Shown here piece after piece: positions 22,912-35,579 of a DNA stretch of 64,000 nt. The notes beneath the pieces are model-generated. The model was not told the origin of the DNA and ran no database searches. It saw nothing but the letters and a program-made list of their open reading frames with translations. The position numbers were made by a program, and so were the translations under genes. How positions within the stretch are numbered: the stretch's first letter is position 1; each line of letters starts with the position of its first letter. Location of the stretch: the NCBI GenBank assembly GCA_902729315.2, contig LR746265.1, positions 8,613,392 through 8,677,391 on the forward strand, given 5' to 3'. The DNA is from Spirodela intermedia. Its lineage: Eukaryota; Streptophyta; Magnoliopsida; Alismatales; Araceae.

Positions 22912-24877
22912 ATGCATGGTAGAAGATCCTTGCATCTAAGGCTAGAAAATTCTTTTATTATTTCATTCAAAACTAAAAATTTGAAAGAAAAATTAATTTT
23001 GATGGATCTTGATGGAAGTAGAGGTCAAACTGAGAACAACCTTATGGCCATGAAAAATTATTATATCCCTAATTCATTTCAAAGAGCATCTAATATTAAA
23101 GTCCCATTAGCACTCACTATTAAATTCAAAATAAATCTAGGAATTTTTCAAATGCTCCTTAATTTTCATGGATTGCCTTTAGAGGAACCTCATCAGCAGT
23201 TAGAAAAATTTCATATGGTCTGTGATTTAGTTAATCTCCTTCAAATTACACTAGAAATTATTAAGATGAAATTATTTCCTCATACATTAGGGATAGAGCT
23301 AGTCATTGACTATTCACATTAGATAGAGAATTAACTAGCTAAAAAGACTACAATGGAGATACAGGTACGTGTTTCCTTTGTTTCTATTTTCAAGTCTATC
23401 ACAAGCCACAACTATGACATCATCATGGCGTTCATCCCATACCACCGATGTGAAATGTACTTTGCCTATCAGTATAAGACAGACAACAAGGCACATCGTA
23501 ATCCACTCGGGTACACTACTTCCAATCATTACTCTCCTCATAATCACCTCACATCTACTATCTATCACCCTCAAGTAGTGAGGACATAGAACTATCAGCA
23601 CATGTTGGCATTTGCCCACTTTTGAACTATAGGTCTATAGCACATCAGACCTGCCAAACTAGTTGTGAATCGCCAACCTAGTACCTCTCTCAAGATCTCA
23701 TTAGTACCATCAGCCAGCTTGAACCCATGAGAAGGTAAAGATCTATTTCCATAGGATTGACCCTCTCTCCTCTCTCTCTCTCTCGATTCTCTATTTCTTT
23801 CTCCCTCCCTTTCTCTCTCTTGAAAAAAAAAAAAAAAAGAAGAAGAAAAAAAGAGAGCTGCAACACTAGGAAGGCAAGTTCATATTTGGGCTTATTGTCA
23901 TGCTCCAGCATAGTTCTATCCTCCTCACTGCCCTAACCACTCTTTTCTCACTACTTTATACCATTTTATTTATTTCTTAGAACCACTTACTACAACAAAC
24001 TCTTGTCTTGCAGGAACACCGCATGGCGCACAATAAGGAGGTCTACACGTCCTACTATTGTTGAGCAGATCTTCCAACTTTCATGAACTCAAAGGCTCCT
24101 TTAGCCCAATGTAAATCAACTACCTTCTTCAAATATGATGAGCGCATTGGAGTCTATCTCCAGTATTATCACATCCCCTCTTCAAAAGAGGTCTTTAATT
24201 CTCCATGTCATCCTCGCCCCTTGTGCGAATGAGATCTCACTTATGTAACCTCAGAATGAGGTCAAACTTTGATCACTGAATCAAATTTTCTTTCTTTAAA
24301 AAAAAAAAAAAACTAGCTAGAAAGACATAGAGCAGATCTTTCTTTGAAAATTTTATGCCTTAGGAAAAACTCAAATATGAGAAAACATATATGGAGTTTT
24401 CCTCAAAGACTAGGAGAAAGTTTACATGAGACATGGGAAACATTCAAAGATTTACTTAGAAAGTGTCCTCATCATACTATACCTAAGTGGCAACTCAATA
24501 GAATTTTTTATGATGGATTATTAGAACAACATAGAAATATGGTTGATTCTATATGTGAAGGAGCTTTTATAGAGAAAACCCCTGATGAGATTTACAGTTT
24601 TTATGAGAATTTAAGTAAAAATTCTAGAGATCAAGCCTCTTTCGAATTATATGACAGAGATAAGAAGAAAGGAATTTATGAATTACATCATGATGATGAT
24701 TCTAAATTTACAAATGAGGTTAATCAGATTAATCAAAGATTAGAAAAACTTGATTTACTTATTGACAATATTAGAAAGCCTCTTAACCCTCAATTTAATT
24801 CAAATAGTACATGTCCTATGTATGATGAAAATGATCATTTCGAATTTCAATATCATCAAAGGCAAGAACAAGTGTAG
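22912..24877 (+). pseudogene. Athila-like gag of E2, copy 1, interrupted
   Basis: The N-terminal piece (22912-23322, 136 codons) begins MHGRRSLHLRL and contains FQMLLNFHGLPLEEPHQQLE, the conserved Athila gag signature. After the retroposon, the second piece (24344-24877, 177 codons) has ESLHETWETFKDLLRKCPHH and IFYDGLLEQHR, typical of the retrotransposon gag capsid region. It ends with the decayed knuckle CPMYDENDHFEFQY (second and last Cys to Tyr). It would encode the capsid/nucleocapsid, but stops and the insertion break it. The same two Cys to Tyr changes are in E1, so they predate the duplication. Confidence 0.82.
23349..24310 (+). mobile_element. Poly(A) retroposon inside E2 gag, copy 1
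   Basis: A 962-bp insert ends in a run of about 15 A and is flanked by 16-bp direct repeats, AACTAGCTAAAAAGAC at 23333-23348 and AACTAGCTAGAAAGAC at 24311-24326. These are hallmarks of target-primed (LINE-type) retroposition. The inverted gag of E1 has no insert here. It contains a CT microsatellite (about 23762-23822) and a second internal A-rich run (about 23823-23855), so it may be composite. I recognise no protein. It could be a 5'-truncated LINE, a SINE or a processed transcript. Confidence 0.8.
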
Positions 24878-25258
24878 GTACCTCACGATTTTAGTAAAAA
24901 TAAGAAATATTTTTTTAATTCTTATAATCCTAATTGGGAGAATAATTTTTGGTGGAGAAACACAAATAATATTTAAAATCCAGAAGCACTTAGATCTAAT
25001 TCAAATTTTGAATTTCGTCTAAAATAGGAACATAGATTTCAAAAAACTTGGTCCTCTCAAATCAAACCTGATGCTATAGAAATGACGTAGCAAATGAGCC
25101 AAATAATGCAACAAACTATGAATCAAATGACGCTACACTAGAAATAAATTATAGAGGCTTTTGAGAATAAGAGAGAAGAGGGACAGCTACCTAGTTAGCC
25201 CATAGAAAATTCAGAGAACCACCCAACAATAGGATTTCAGTAAGAAGAGTCTAGTAGC

Positions 25259-26012
25259 ATGAATCTAGGAAAAAACTCACAAAATGAAAATGTTAGGATA
25301 GTGAATACATTGAGTGATAATATTTTACCTGATCTTTATTTCCAACTATTAGAAGAAATCGATGATCCATTAGAAGTAAATAAGAATATTAAGGCCGAAA
25401 ATATAGTAGTAGAAAATTTGAATAAAATCATTTATTGCTCATAATTGATGAAGGAATATAGTGAGGATGATGAGGAGAAAGAGCCCTTAAATGAAGAAAC
25501 AACAGTTGATCATGGAAAAATCATCCAAATTTTAGTAGAAGGGAGTAAGGACAGAAATGAAGAAAAACATATTTCAAGTGAGGAAAAATCAGTTGATTTG
25601 GGAGATGTAGGAGATGAAATTAATAAATCTAATCATAATTTTGTAGCCATGGATGTTGATAGTGAGGATGATGATGTATATCATATACCAAAATTAAAAG
25701 ATAGCTCTTGAGAAGATGAAGAATTTGATGAGTTGAGAAACAAAAAGCTAGAAAGAGTTGATTCAACTAATGAGGAGAAACGAAAATAATGAATATGAAT
25801 ATAGAGATAATTTTGGAGGAGCAAATTTGAATTTTACTAAATTCATTAGATCTGAGATTAAAGAAGACAATCCTTCCATCCTTCAAAACCCACAGCCCAT
25901 TAGAATTATTTCTAAGCTTGAAATATTTCACATTTTATGGCATGATCACATTTTATGGTCTATTAATAGAAAGTATTTATTAATGAATGAGAGTCTTACA
26001 AAAAAAAGATAG
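25259..26012 (+). pseudogene. Acidic post-gag region of E2, copy 1
   Basis: A Glu/Asp-rich frame (MDVDSEDDDVYHIPKLKD and similar) continues after gag, with stops at 25442 and near 25709 and a shift before 25758. The homologous stretch in E1 is 7638-8009. The function is unknown. There is no protease or reverse transcriptase motif. Confidence 0.6.
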
Positions 26013-26760
26013 AAATGAGGAAAGATTCTTTTTAAAATGGAAATATTATTTTTGGGATTTTTTTTTAATTTTTATTATGTTTTGGCTGAAAGTATGTCAA
26101 GGTATATATATGAAGTCTATGAATTTATGCTAAATCTGAAAAAGAATATCATGAAACTTACCTTGGGATACAAATATATTTTGATGGTCATAGATCATCT
26201 TATATGATCTAAGAGTTGTCTAGTTGAAGACACTAAATTCAGCGCTGCATGGGAGGCAACCCATCATTTTTATTTCATTATGTTTAACTTTTTTTCTAAG
26301 CTCTATTTTCTTAGAATTTTGTAGTACTTGTTTTTGTATTTGTTTTTTCGAAAAAGTGCAAGAGGAGGAGTGTAAGATGAAGTAGAAAATTAAAAATGAG
26401 GTTTAGGTGATGTCTTTCTGAGCCTTATCATTTATGAAAAATTTTAATGCTTAACTTTGCACATATGCATGCTTCACTTGAAAATTATATTTTCTACATA
26501 TTCTATTTCGATTTTTCTGTGTCATTGACAATGTAATTTTTAAGTTGGGGGGTGAAGTAATCATTATTAATTTATGCTATAGGATAATTAAATATTTAAG
26601 TGCTTGACATCATTCTTAAATACTTGATATAAGAATCCAAAGTGTCTAAAGGTGCATCATTTTTTATTGTATTTTTTTTATTTTGATGTATTGAAATATG
26701 ATGTTTGAGATTTGTAAAAAAAAAATTCGTAATTATATTGCAAAGAGACTAGCAATGATT

Positions 26761-26773
26761 TAAGTTGGAGGTG
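26761..26773 (+). other. Polypurine tract of E2, copy 1
   Basis: TAAGTTGGAGGTG directly precedes the 3' LTR. It is a variant of the cleaner AAGTTGGGGGGTG tract at 32345-32357. Confidence 0.7.
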
Positions 26774-28287
26774 TGATAAGTCTTCATTATCATGAGTTAA
26801 TAATTAGTAAATAGTATAGTTTTAGCCTTAAATCATGATAAATAACTTATATTTGTGTTAAAGTGTGAAAAGTAGTTTTCAATTAATTAATGTGAATTTT
26901 TAGGTAATTATGTGATTTTATATGATTTTATATAATTTTTATAGTCTTACTTTTGAGATAAATGAAGAAAAAGAAATTAAAATAAAAATAAGACAAATGG
27001 GGAAACCCACCAGCCAGCCAGGCCTGCAAGCGGGTCAGAAGTGCAGTTGGGGAGTAGTTGCGAGCAGAGGCTCAAGTGGCTTGGACCGATTGGGCACATG
27101 TGCACCACCCCCCTTCCACGTCACTAGTGGCCAACGGGTTGTGGGGCAAGGAGTGGTCGTACACATGCGAGAAAAATACTTCATCAAGTGGGACTTTTTA
27201 AACCCGCGTCACACCTCCTAGAAAGGGCATGGGGGCAATTGGCATAGGTTTGAAAGCAAAAATTCATATTTTGTTTATTTGATTATCGTGACTTTCCTAT
27301 AAACCATCGGTGAAGGATTAAGCAACTAGAATCGCTAGATCATCGACAAAAATCTCGTCAAATGCAATTCACGGAGTATTGTTACTAAAATTATTGAACG
27401 ATTCGCGATAAAAGGATCGCAAATCCATCGAGTAACTAATCTCTGATTGATCGACGAACAAGCTGTCATCGAGAAGAAGACGATCTGCTAGGAGACGAGT
27501 CGCCACTTTTTGAGAGCATACCAAATGCGATGTAGAGCCTCCTCTTGCTATGCAGACCTGAGAATGAAGCTTCTTGACATGCGCCCTACCTCCATCCAGC
27601 TCCTCTCTATTAGGTGACAGCCACCAGAGATGATTTGATGACCTATTTCATTGATCTCTAGACTTCGCAAAGAGATCTAGAGATTGCCCATGTTGTCTTT
27701 GTCCAAGGAGAGCCTTCAAGGTCGTAGGCACTCAGGATTCTGGTGCATCACCAATGCATCACCGCTGCAATGTTGGAACTCTATTTTCCTACTTTCAACT
27801 TAATTTTTGTTTCATTTAGTGATAACTTGTTGATTTTAAATTTACCAAGATATACTTCATTTCATTATAATTCTTTTGGATTTTCTAGATCTTAATTTAA
27901 TCAATTAAATTGTCTGTAATCATTTACGTAAGAATCGCTAGGCAGAACTCTATTTTTGCCAGATTTGCATTCGCGAGGCACTGACATCATCCTAATATCC
28001 AAACCCTTATTTCTTTTTTTTGTGAATTTTAAATATATTTATTTTTCATTTACTAGTATAAAATTCATAGAAAATAATATTCTTTGAGGACAATTCTAAA
28101 AAATTACTAGATATTATATTACATCCCTCTGATTGACCTAGAAAATTACTGCTATTTTTGAAAGTTTTATTGAATTATAATTGATATATTTATTCAGAAA
28201 TATTTCTAAATATCCAAAAATTCATATTTTCTAGTTTTATAAATTTTAAATTTGCGTGATTTACAATACAACAACTAAGTCACGTCA
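26774..28287 (+). repeat. 3' LTR of E2, copy 1
   Basis: This 1514-bp LTR runs from TGATAAGTCTTCATTATC to CTAAGTCACGTCA. It lacks a block present in the 5' LTR (the GTAGTATTACTATATATTC region), so its B-box-like region is damaged. Confidence 0.85.
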
Positions 28288-29578
28288 ATAATCAATGTAT
28301 CCCTTTCTCACATGTGTACGGCCACTCTTTGTCACATGTGTCCCCCTATCAGTTAGTCTTTAGCCGCTCAAGCCCTTACTCATGGTTCTGCCTATCTATA
28401 CTTCCAACTTGTTTGTGGGCTCGACTAGGTGGCAAGTTTTCTCTTTCTTCTATCTTTTAATTTATTTCTCTTTATTTATCTCAAAAATAAGATTATTAAA
28501 ATTATATAAATTCACATAAGCTTTCATAATTAGCCAAATTAACCAACTAAAAACTATTTTTTATAATTTGACATAAATATAAGTCTATTTATCATGAGTT
28601 TAGATTAAAACTATATTATTAATTAATTATTAACTCATGATAATGAAAACTTATCAATATCTTCATTAAAGTATATATTTTTTGATTAACATCAAACTTA
28701 TCCAATGATTATATCCTTGTATTTGTATAAGGATCAAGAGAATAGATTACTTGATGTACTTAGGACATAGAGAGAGGTGATTGGTTGGTCTCTAGCAAAT
28801 ATTTGAGGACTTGATCTATTTGTGTGTATGCACATATTTTATCATGAGGAGAACTATCATTTCCTTACTAGCTTTTGTTTCAAACATATTTTATTGGTCG
28901 AGTGCTTTAGTTAGAGAACCATTCAGGGGCAATAGTGTAGTAGATGGGGCATAAAAACCAGAATTTTCTTCCCTTTTCCCTTCTCTCACATGCATTAAGG
29001 ACAATGCAAGACTCAAGTAGGGGGGAGGTTATCTCTTCCTTCATTTGCACGCATTAGAGATAATGCATCATTCAAGTAGGGGGGAGAACAAAAAAATTCA
29101 AAAATGTTATGAATATTTTAAAACTTTTGCTGCATTGATTATTTGCACAAACACGTATGCTTAAACGAACAAAGCCTAATGCTCCTTTAAAAGGGTAAGT
29201 CAGTTAGAAAAGTTTACCTTCTCTAAATTAGGGGTGCGGATCTCATGAAAAAAAGATAGGTGAATTCTTTACCATGATCATTATTCTTTGAAGTATGAAG
29301 GAGTTTTTGGTTGTATTCATGGGTATGTGGTGTGATAATAAACTGCTAATGATAGTATATTGTGGATGAAAACGATTGAACTAGATCATCTTAGTCTAGT
29401 TATTATGTTGTGGTTGATAAGTCTTCATTATCTGTATTTACCTTATATTTATCAATATTTAGTGCATAAAATTAACAGAAATAATACATGTTACATTTAA
29501 TTCATATGCATTCAGATCATTCATACATAAACATGTATTTTAATATTTTAAAAATTATTTTAAGATAATTAATTTTTA
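28288..29578 (+). repeat. Flank D, truncated copy
   Basis: It begins with ATAATCAATGTATCCC, like 33961 onwards, and carries the same hairpin plus G-tract pairs near 28995 and 29055. It breaks off at about 29578, before reaching the kinase promoter, and joins the middle of segment X. It lacks about 45 bp near 28330 (the GCATGCCTAATTGG region) present at 34005. No gene is seen. Confidence 0.75.
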
Positions 29579-29591
29579 AAATATTAAAATA

Positions 29592-31587
29592 CAATCGTCC
29601 GGACAGATGACAAAACAATCGTCGTGAGGTAGCCTAGGGCTGCAGCTCACGATCGGTGACAAATGTAGCACAGTGTCAGAAGTCACAATCTGATAACCAT
29701 CCTATCTTGTCTACATTCTCCTGATAGCGGTGGAGATGAGCTGAGAAAACCCTTCGAGAGATAATTAAACTTAAGAGGAAGGGGTACAGAGCTAACCTTT
29801 GGGGCTGTGTAGCCTAGTGGATCGTGATGGAACAAAGATTCAATGAAGGTAGAGACGTCTAGTGAAGAGCAATGCTCAGCATTGATGGTCGGTCCTAGTC
29901 CAAAGTCACAGAAGTCATCGTCTTAGGGCGTGGCACAGTCGGCATGGGCGTGGGCCTATAGGTGGGCCGAAGGGCACGCTAACGGGCATGGGCCCACTGG
30001 TGGGCCGAAGGGCATGTTAGTGGGTGTGGGCCCGCTGGTGGGCCGAAGGGCACGCTAGCAGGTGTGTGCGGCAAGCCGTGCAGCGTGCCCTAGGGAACGC
30101 GGGCAGTGGTGCGGGGTGGGCGTGTGGGTTGTAGGAACCAACGCGCGAGGCGCATGCGGCGGTGGCGCTTCAGCGGGAATGTCAAGTGTCAGCGGTGCTT
30201 CGGTGGGAGGCCGAGCGTCAGCGGCGCTTCAGCGGGAAGGCCAAGCATCAGCGACACTTCATCGGGAAGGCTGAGCGTCAACCGTGCTTCGGCGAGAATG
30301 CCAAATGTTGGCAGTTGGGTGGCAAACCAACCATTGCCGAAAGGGTCGGCCTTCTCTGGTGGCGCCGAGAAGTGGAGTAGAGGAAGGAGACGATCCAGCC
30401 AGCGATACCAAGGAGGGTTGAGCCCTCCTAGTCTAGGCAGCACCAAAAACAGTGCGATGACGGCGGATCGTCAGGAAACTCTGGCAGGGGCCTGCAGAGC
30501 TTGGACTGGATTTGGCTCGTCGACACGGCAGCAGGGTCTCTTCCGATGTCGGTGGCAGATCGGCGTTCGTCAGCGAATGGCCAGCGACTGGGTAGAGTGG
30601 CGGAGGGCGGCTCCGGCGAGTTTATGGTGGAGTTCCAGAGGAAGAGGCTGCAGTCGAACCAAGAGTCGAGAGACTTTGACGGAGTGCTCAACAACGGCTC
30701 ATAGTGAGGCAAAGCAAGCCCCTTTCGTCACGACAGTGTGACGGGGTTCCAATAGAGGTGGCGGTGGCTGCAGCGGCAGCCACGACCATTTCGTCTGGTG
30801 ATGGTGGCGAGCTCCTTGGTGGCAATGAGATGGCCGGCGGCAGCAGTGGTCTTAGGTGGTAGTGGGACTTCTCAGGCAGTAGCATCACAAGGAACGAAGT
30901 CCTCAAAGGGGGTATCGATGGCCTTCCTCTTCCTCCTTTCCTCCCTATCCTAGATCACAGAGAAGGTACTCACAAAATGATAATCTCTCTCAAAAATATA
31001 GTGCTCTTTTGAGGGGGGTCCTACCTCCCCTTATATGGGGGCCCACAAGTGGGCTAAGGGGAGGTGGGTCCACTTAAGACCCTCAAGCCCATAAGCCACA
31101 AAGGCTACAAAAGGGGCTTATTGGGCCTCTTAAAGAGAGACCCAATAAGCTCCCCTAAAAGGAGAAAGAGGGAGACCCTCTTATGGTGCTTAAGTGGGCC
31201 TCAAATGAAGACCCAAATAAGCCCCAAAAGAGGCCCAAAAGGAAAGACACATAGGTTCCCCCCCTTAGGGTTTTAATTGGGCCTCAAAGAGAGACCCAAT
31301 AAAATCCTAAAGAAAGGGAGACAAACAACAACACACACATATAGAAATGGGCCCGCTAACACACAAATGTGAGGCCCAACAAGTCAACATGAAAATACAA
31401 AGAAAGATATGGGTGAGCTTGAGCTCGTCATCATCGTGAAGGTGGAATGTTGTCGTCCCAAAGGGCTAGGCCGCATAGCGAAAGCCAAGCTCCTTCATCT
31501 TTGTGTGTTGATCGGGCTGAACTCAGACTACCGATGTCTCCTAAGCTAATGGAGATGGGTCTTGCTCGCCATCATACTCCTTCGATA
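29592..31587 (-). repeat. Segment X, copy 2 (inverted relative to 2591-4549)
   Basis: It is the reverse complement of 2591-4549 plus 6173-6206, without the solo LTR; the empty site is GGTAGCC near 29629. The putative TATA lies near 31029-31035 on the minus strand, and the minisatellites at about 30153-30302 and 29938-30052. The longest frame here (30106-30741, 211 codons) is 173 and 157 codons in the other copies, so it is not a conserved gene. Confidence 0.7.
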
Positions 31588-32357
31588 CATAATAGATAAC
31601 ATGGATTTTATTTTACAGATTTTTCACTTCATGATCTTGATGGATAGTACTTACTTGATGTGAAAATTTGATTGATCATTTGAGTTTAATGGAGATTTTT
31701 GTACCCTGATCTATAGGACCTGTGAGGAAAAATTACTTATTTCGAAAAAAAATAAAAAAGAGAGAGCAATATGAAAAATCTAGAAACGAAGAGTACACAT
31801 AGAGGGTGTGAGACATCATTCTCATTATTGAAAATCATGCATAGAAAAATACTTACTGCAAAATAAGTGGATAAAGTGAAAGCCCTGAAAATGAAGTGTA
31901 CACATAGAGGGTGTGAGACATCATTCTTATTGTCAAAATTTTTCTACGAAAAAAGCTACTTATCCACTATATATATAAAAAGAAAGAGAAGGAAGAAATA
32001 TAGTACAAACTTCAAAAATAAAGCCATGAAAAAAAGGAAATATAAGATCAATATATATTCTTGGATGAGTATTAATAATTAGAACATCTTGTAAATATAT
32101 CTATGAGTGAAGAAGTGATAAAGATGTGAATAGAAGAAGTGAAGTCTAGATTGTTATTCGAAGAAATGCTTAAACATTTAAGTGCTTGACATCATTCTTA
32201 AATACTTGATATAAGAATCTAAAGTGTCTAAAGGTGCATCATTTCTGATTGTATTTTTTTTCTTTTTATGTATTGAAATATGATGTTTGAGATTTGTAAA
32301 TTTTTATTTTCGTAATTCCATTGCTAAGGGACTAGCAATGATTTAAGTTGGGGGGTG
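31588..32357 (+). other. 3' noncoding segment and polypurine tract, copy 2
   Basis: This is the inverse of 1821-2590. The duplicated block containing GTACACATAGAGGGTGTG occurs near 31792 and 31898. It ends in AAGTTGGGGGGTG (32345-32357), abutting the LTR. Confidence 0.65.
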
Positions 32358-33960
32358 TGGTAAGTCTTAATTATCATGAGTTAATAATTAGTAAATAATA
32401 TAGTTTTAGCCTTAATTCATGATAAATAGACTTATATTTATGTTAAAGTGTGAAAGGTTGTTTTCAATTGATTAACGTGAATTTTTGGGTAATTATGTGG
32501 CTTTATACGATTTTACATGATTTTTATAGTTTTACTTTTGAGATAAATGAAGAAAAAGAAATTAAAATAAAAATAAGACAAAATGGGGGGACCCGCTGGC
32601 CAATTGGGCCTACAAGTAGATCGGAAGTGCAATCGGGGAGTAGCTGTGAGTAGGGGCTCGAGTGGCTTGGACCGATTGGACACATGTGCGCCACCCCCCT
32701 TCCATGTCACTAGTGGCCAATCAACTGTGGGACAAGGAGTGGTCATACACATGCAAGAAAGGGACTTGATCAGAAATGTAGTATTACTATATATTCACTA
32801 AAAATTTCAGCACACAATTGATGTGGGACTTTTTAACCCACGTCACACCTCCCCAGAAAGGGCGAGGATGCAACCGGTGCAGGTTCAAATCCTCCCAAAG
32901 CCAAAATTCATATTTTATTTATTTGATTATCGTGACTTTCCTACAGATCGTTGGTGAAGAATTAAGCAACTAGAATCACTGAATCATTGATGAAAATCTT
33001 GTCAACACGATTCATGGAGCATTGTTACTAAAATTGCTAAACGATTCGCGATAAAAGCATCGCAAATCCATCGAGTAACTCATCTCTGATTGATCGACGA
33101 ACAAGCTATCATTGGGAAGAGGACAATCTGTCGGGAGACGAGTCACCACCTCTTGAGAGCATACTAGATGCAATGAAGAGCCTCCTCTCGCTGCACAGAT
33201 CTGAGGATGAAGCTTCTTGACACACACCTCACCTGCATCCAGCTCCTCTTTGTCGGGTGACAGCCACCAGAGAGCTGCAAAGTTGTCATTTTTCCGTTCC
33301 ACTAGGGGTGACAGCCGCTAGAGAGGATTCAACAACCCATTCATTGATCTTTAGACTTTGCAAGGAGATCTAGAGATTGCTCACGTTGTCTTTGTCCAAG
33401 GAGAGCCTTCAAGGCCATGGACACTGCACGACAATCCTCCCGAATGCTCAAGATTCTGGTGCATCGCCGACGCATCACCGCCTTGACGTCGGAATTTTAT
33501 TTTCCTACTTTCAACTTAATTTTCATTCCATTTAGTGATAATTTGTTGATTTTAAATTTACAAAGATATACTTCATTTCATTACGATTCTTCTGACTTTT
33601 GTAAGAATCACTAGGTGGAACTCTATTTTCACCCGATTTGCATTCGCCAAGTGCTAGCATCATCCTGATGTCTACACCCGTATTTCTTTTTTTTGTAAAT
33701 TTTAAATATATTTCATTTTCATTTACTAGTATAAAATTCATAGAAAATAGTATTCTTTGAGGACAATTTTGAATAATTGCCAGATACTATATTACATCCC
33801 TCTGATTGACCTAGAAAATTACCATTATTTTTGAAATTTTTATTGAATTATAATTGATATATTTATTCAGAAATATTTCTAAATATCTAAAAATTCATAT
33901 TTTCTAGTTTTATAAATTTTAAATTTGCATGATTTACAATACAACGACTAAGTCACATCA
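32358..33960 (+). repeat. LTR (1603 bp), twin of 218-1820
   Basis: It starts TGGTAAGTC (TGATAAG ancestral) and ends AAGTCACATCA, followed by ATAAT at 33961-33965. It is the 3' LTR of an element whose 5' half is missing here. Confidence 0.85.
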
Positions 33961-35411
33961 ATAATCAATGTATCCCTTTCTAACATGTGTATGGCCACTC
34001 TTTGTCGCATGCCTAATTGGTCATTGGTGATGTGGAAGGGGAGTGACGCACATGTGTCCCCCTATCAGTTTATCTTTAGCCGCTCAAGCCCTTACTCATG
34101 ATTCCACCTGTCAATGCTTCCAACCTATTTATGGGCTCGACTAGGTGGCATGTTTTCTCTTTCTTCTATCTTTTTATTTTATTTCTCTTTATTTAACTCA
34201 AAAATAAGATTATAAAAATTATATAAATTCACATAAAATCCCATAATTAGCAAAATTAACTAACTAAAAACTATTTTTCATAATTTGACGTAAATATAAG
34301 TCTAAATATCATGAGTTAGGATTAAAACTATATAATTAATTAATTATTAACTCATGATAATGAAGACTTATCAACCATCTTCACTAAAGTATGTATTTTT
34401 TGATTAACATCAAACTTATCCAATGATTATATCATCGTATTTGTCTAAGGATCAAGAGAATAGATTACTTGATGTACTTAGGACATAAAGAGAGGTGATT
34501 GGCTGGTCCCTAGCAGATATTTGAGGACTTTATCTATTTGTGTGTATGCACATATTTTATTGTGAGCAGAACTATCATTTCTTTTTATGCATTTCCTTAC
34601 TAGCTTTTGTTTCGGACATATTTTATTGGTCGAGTGCTTTAGTTAGAACTATTCAGGGGCAACAGTGTAGTAGATGGGGCATAAAAACCAGAATTTTCTT
34701 TGCTTTTCCCTCCTCTCACATGCATTAAGGACAATGCAAGACTTAAGTGGGGGAGGTTATCTCTTCCTTCATTTGCATGCATTAAAGATAATGCATCATT
34801 CAAGTAGGGGGGAGAACAAAAAAATTCAAAAATGTTATGAATATTTTAAAACTTTTACTGCATTGATTATTTGCACAAACCCATATGCTTAAACGAACAA
34901 AGCCTAATGCTCCTTTAAAAGGGTAAGTCAATTAGAAAAGTTTACCTTCTCTAGATTAGGGGTGTGGATCTCATGAAAAAAAGATAGGTGAATTCCTTAC
35001 CATGATCATTCTTCTTTGAAGTATGAAGGAGTTTTAGGTTGTATTCATGGGTATGTGGTGCGACAATAAATGGCTAATGATAGTATATTGTGGATGAAAA
35101 TGATTGAACTAGATCATCTTAGTCTAGTTATTATGTTGTGGTTGATAAGTCTTCATTATCTGTATTTACCTTTTATTTATCAATATTTAGTGCATAAAAT
35201 TAACAGAAATAATACATGTTACATTTAATTCATATGCATTCAGATCATTCATACATAAACATGTATTTTAATATTTTTAAAATTATTTTAAGATAATTAA
35301 TTTTAAATAATTATGCATGAAATATTTTTATGTGAGTTTTAGGATTTTCTAAATTTTATCCTGGATTTTTTGAAATTTTCTAGAATTTCTCATAATTTCT
35401 AAGAGGTTTTG
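33961..35411 (+). repeat. Flank D, full copy upstream of kinase copy 2
   Basis: The left part is an old minus-strand LTR fragment ending GATAATGAAGACTTATCA near 34373. The remainder is AT-rich, with hairpin plus G-tract motifs near 34725 and 34785. It is continuous with the kinase promoter. No gene is supported. Confidence 0.7.
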
Positions 35412-35447
35412 ATATAAAGGTCTAAAATAAAAGAAAATCAGAATGAG

Positions 35448-35579
35448 TTGGGCTGGGCCGAGCCAAGTGACCCAATGGGCCGGAATATTCAGAGGCTAAA
35501 AGTTAAACCATCAACAGGTCGACAGTGGAAGCAGAACCGACGAGTTGGCATGACACTTAAGCAGATGTGGGACACGTGG
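35448..35579 (+). promoter_or_regulatory. Kinase promoter elements, copy 2
   Basis: TTGGGCTGGGCC lies at 35448-35459, TGGGCC at 35476-35481 and ACACGTGGC at 35572-35580, about 240-370 bp upstream of the tentative ATG. A CT-rich leader without TATA follows from about 35730. Confidence 0.5.

Larger units (their letters stand above)
21041..28287 (+). mobile_element. E2, copy 1: plus-strand gag-only LTR retrotransposon
   Basis: The order is LTR (21041-22695), primer site, broken gag interrupted by a poly(A) retroposon, acidic post-gag region, polypurine tract and LTR (26774-28287). ATAAT flanks it at 21036-21040 and 28288-28292. It has about 4.1 kb of internal sequence and no pol. Flanks on both sides match E1, so this is the same insertion in opposite orientation. 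Relative to E1 it lacks the unassigned stretch, segment X and part of the 3' noncoding region, the junction being near 26590. Confidence 0.88.

Noticed and set aside
23354-23619. Overlapping 70-94-codon frames in the poly(A) retroposon
   Set aside because: They lie on both strands, overlap, and resemble no known protein. The insert looks non-coding or decayed.
30106-30741. A 211-codon frame in segment X
   Set aside because: The counterparts are 173 and 157 codons because of stops and a one-base insertion. It spans a GC-rich minisatellite, has open frames on both strands and no recognisable domain.
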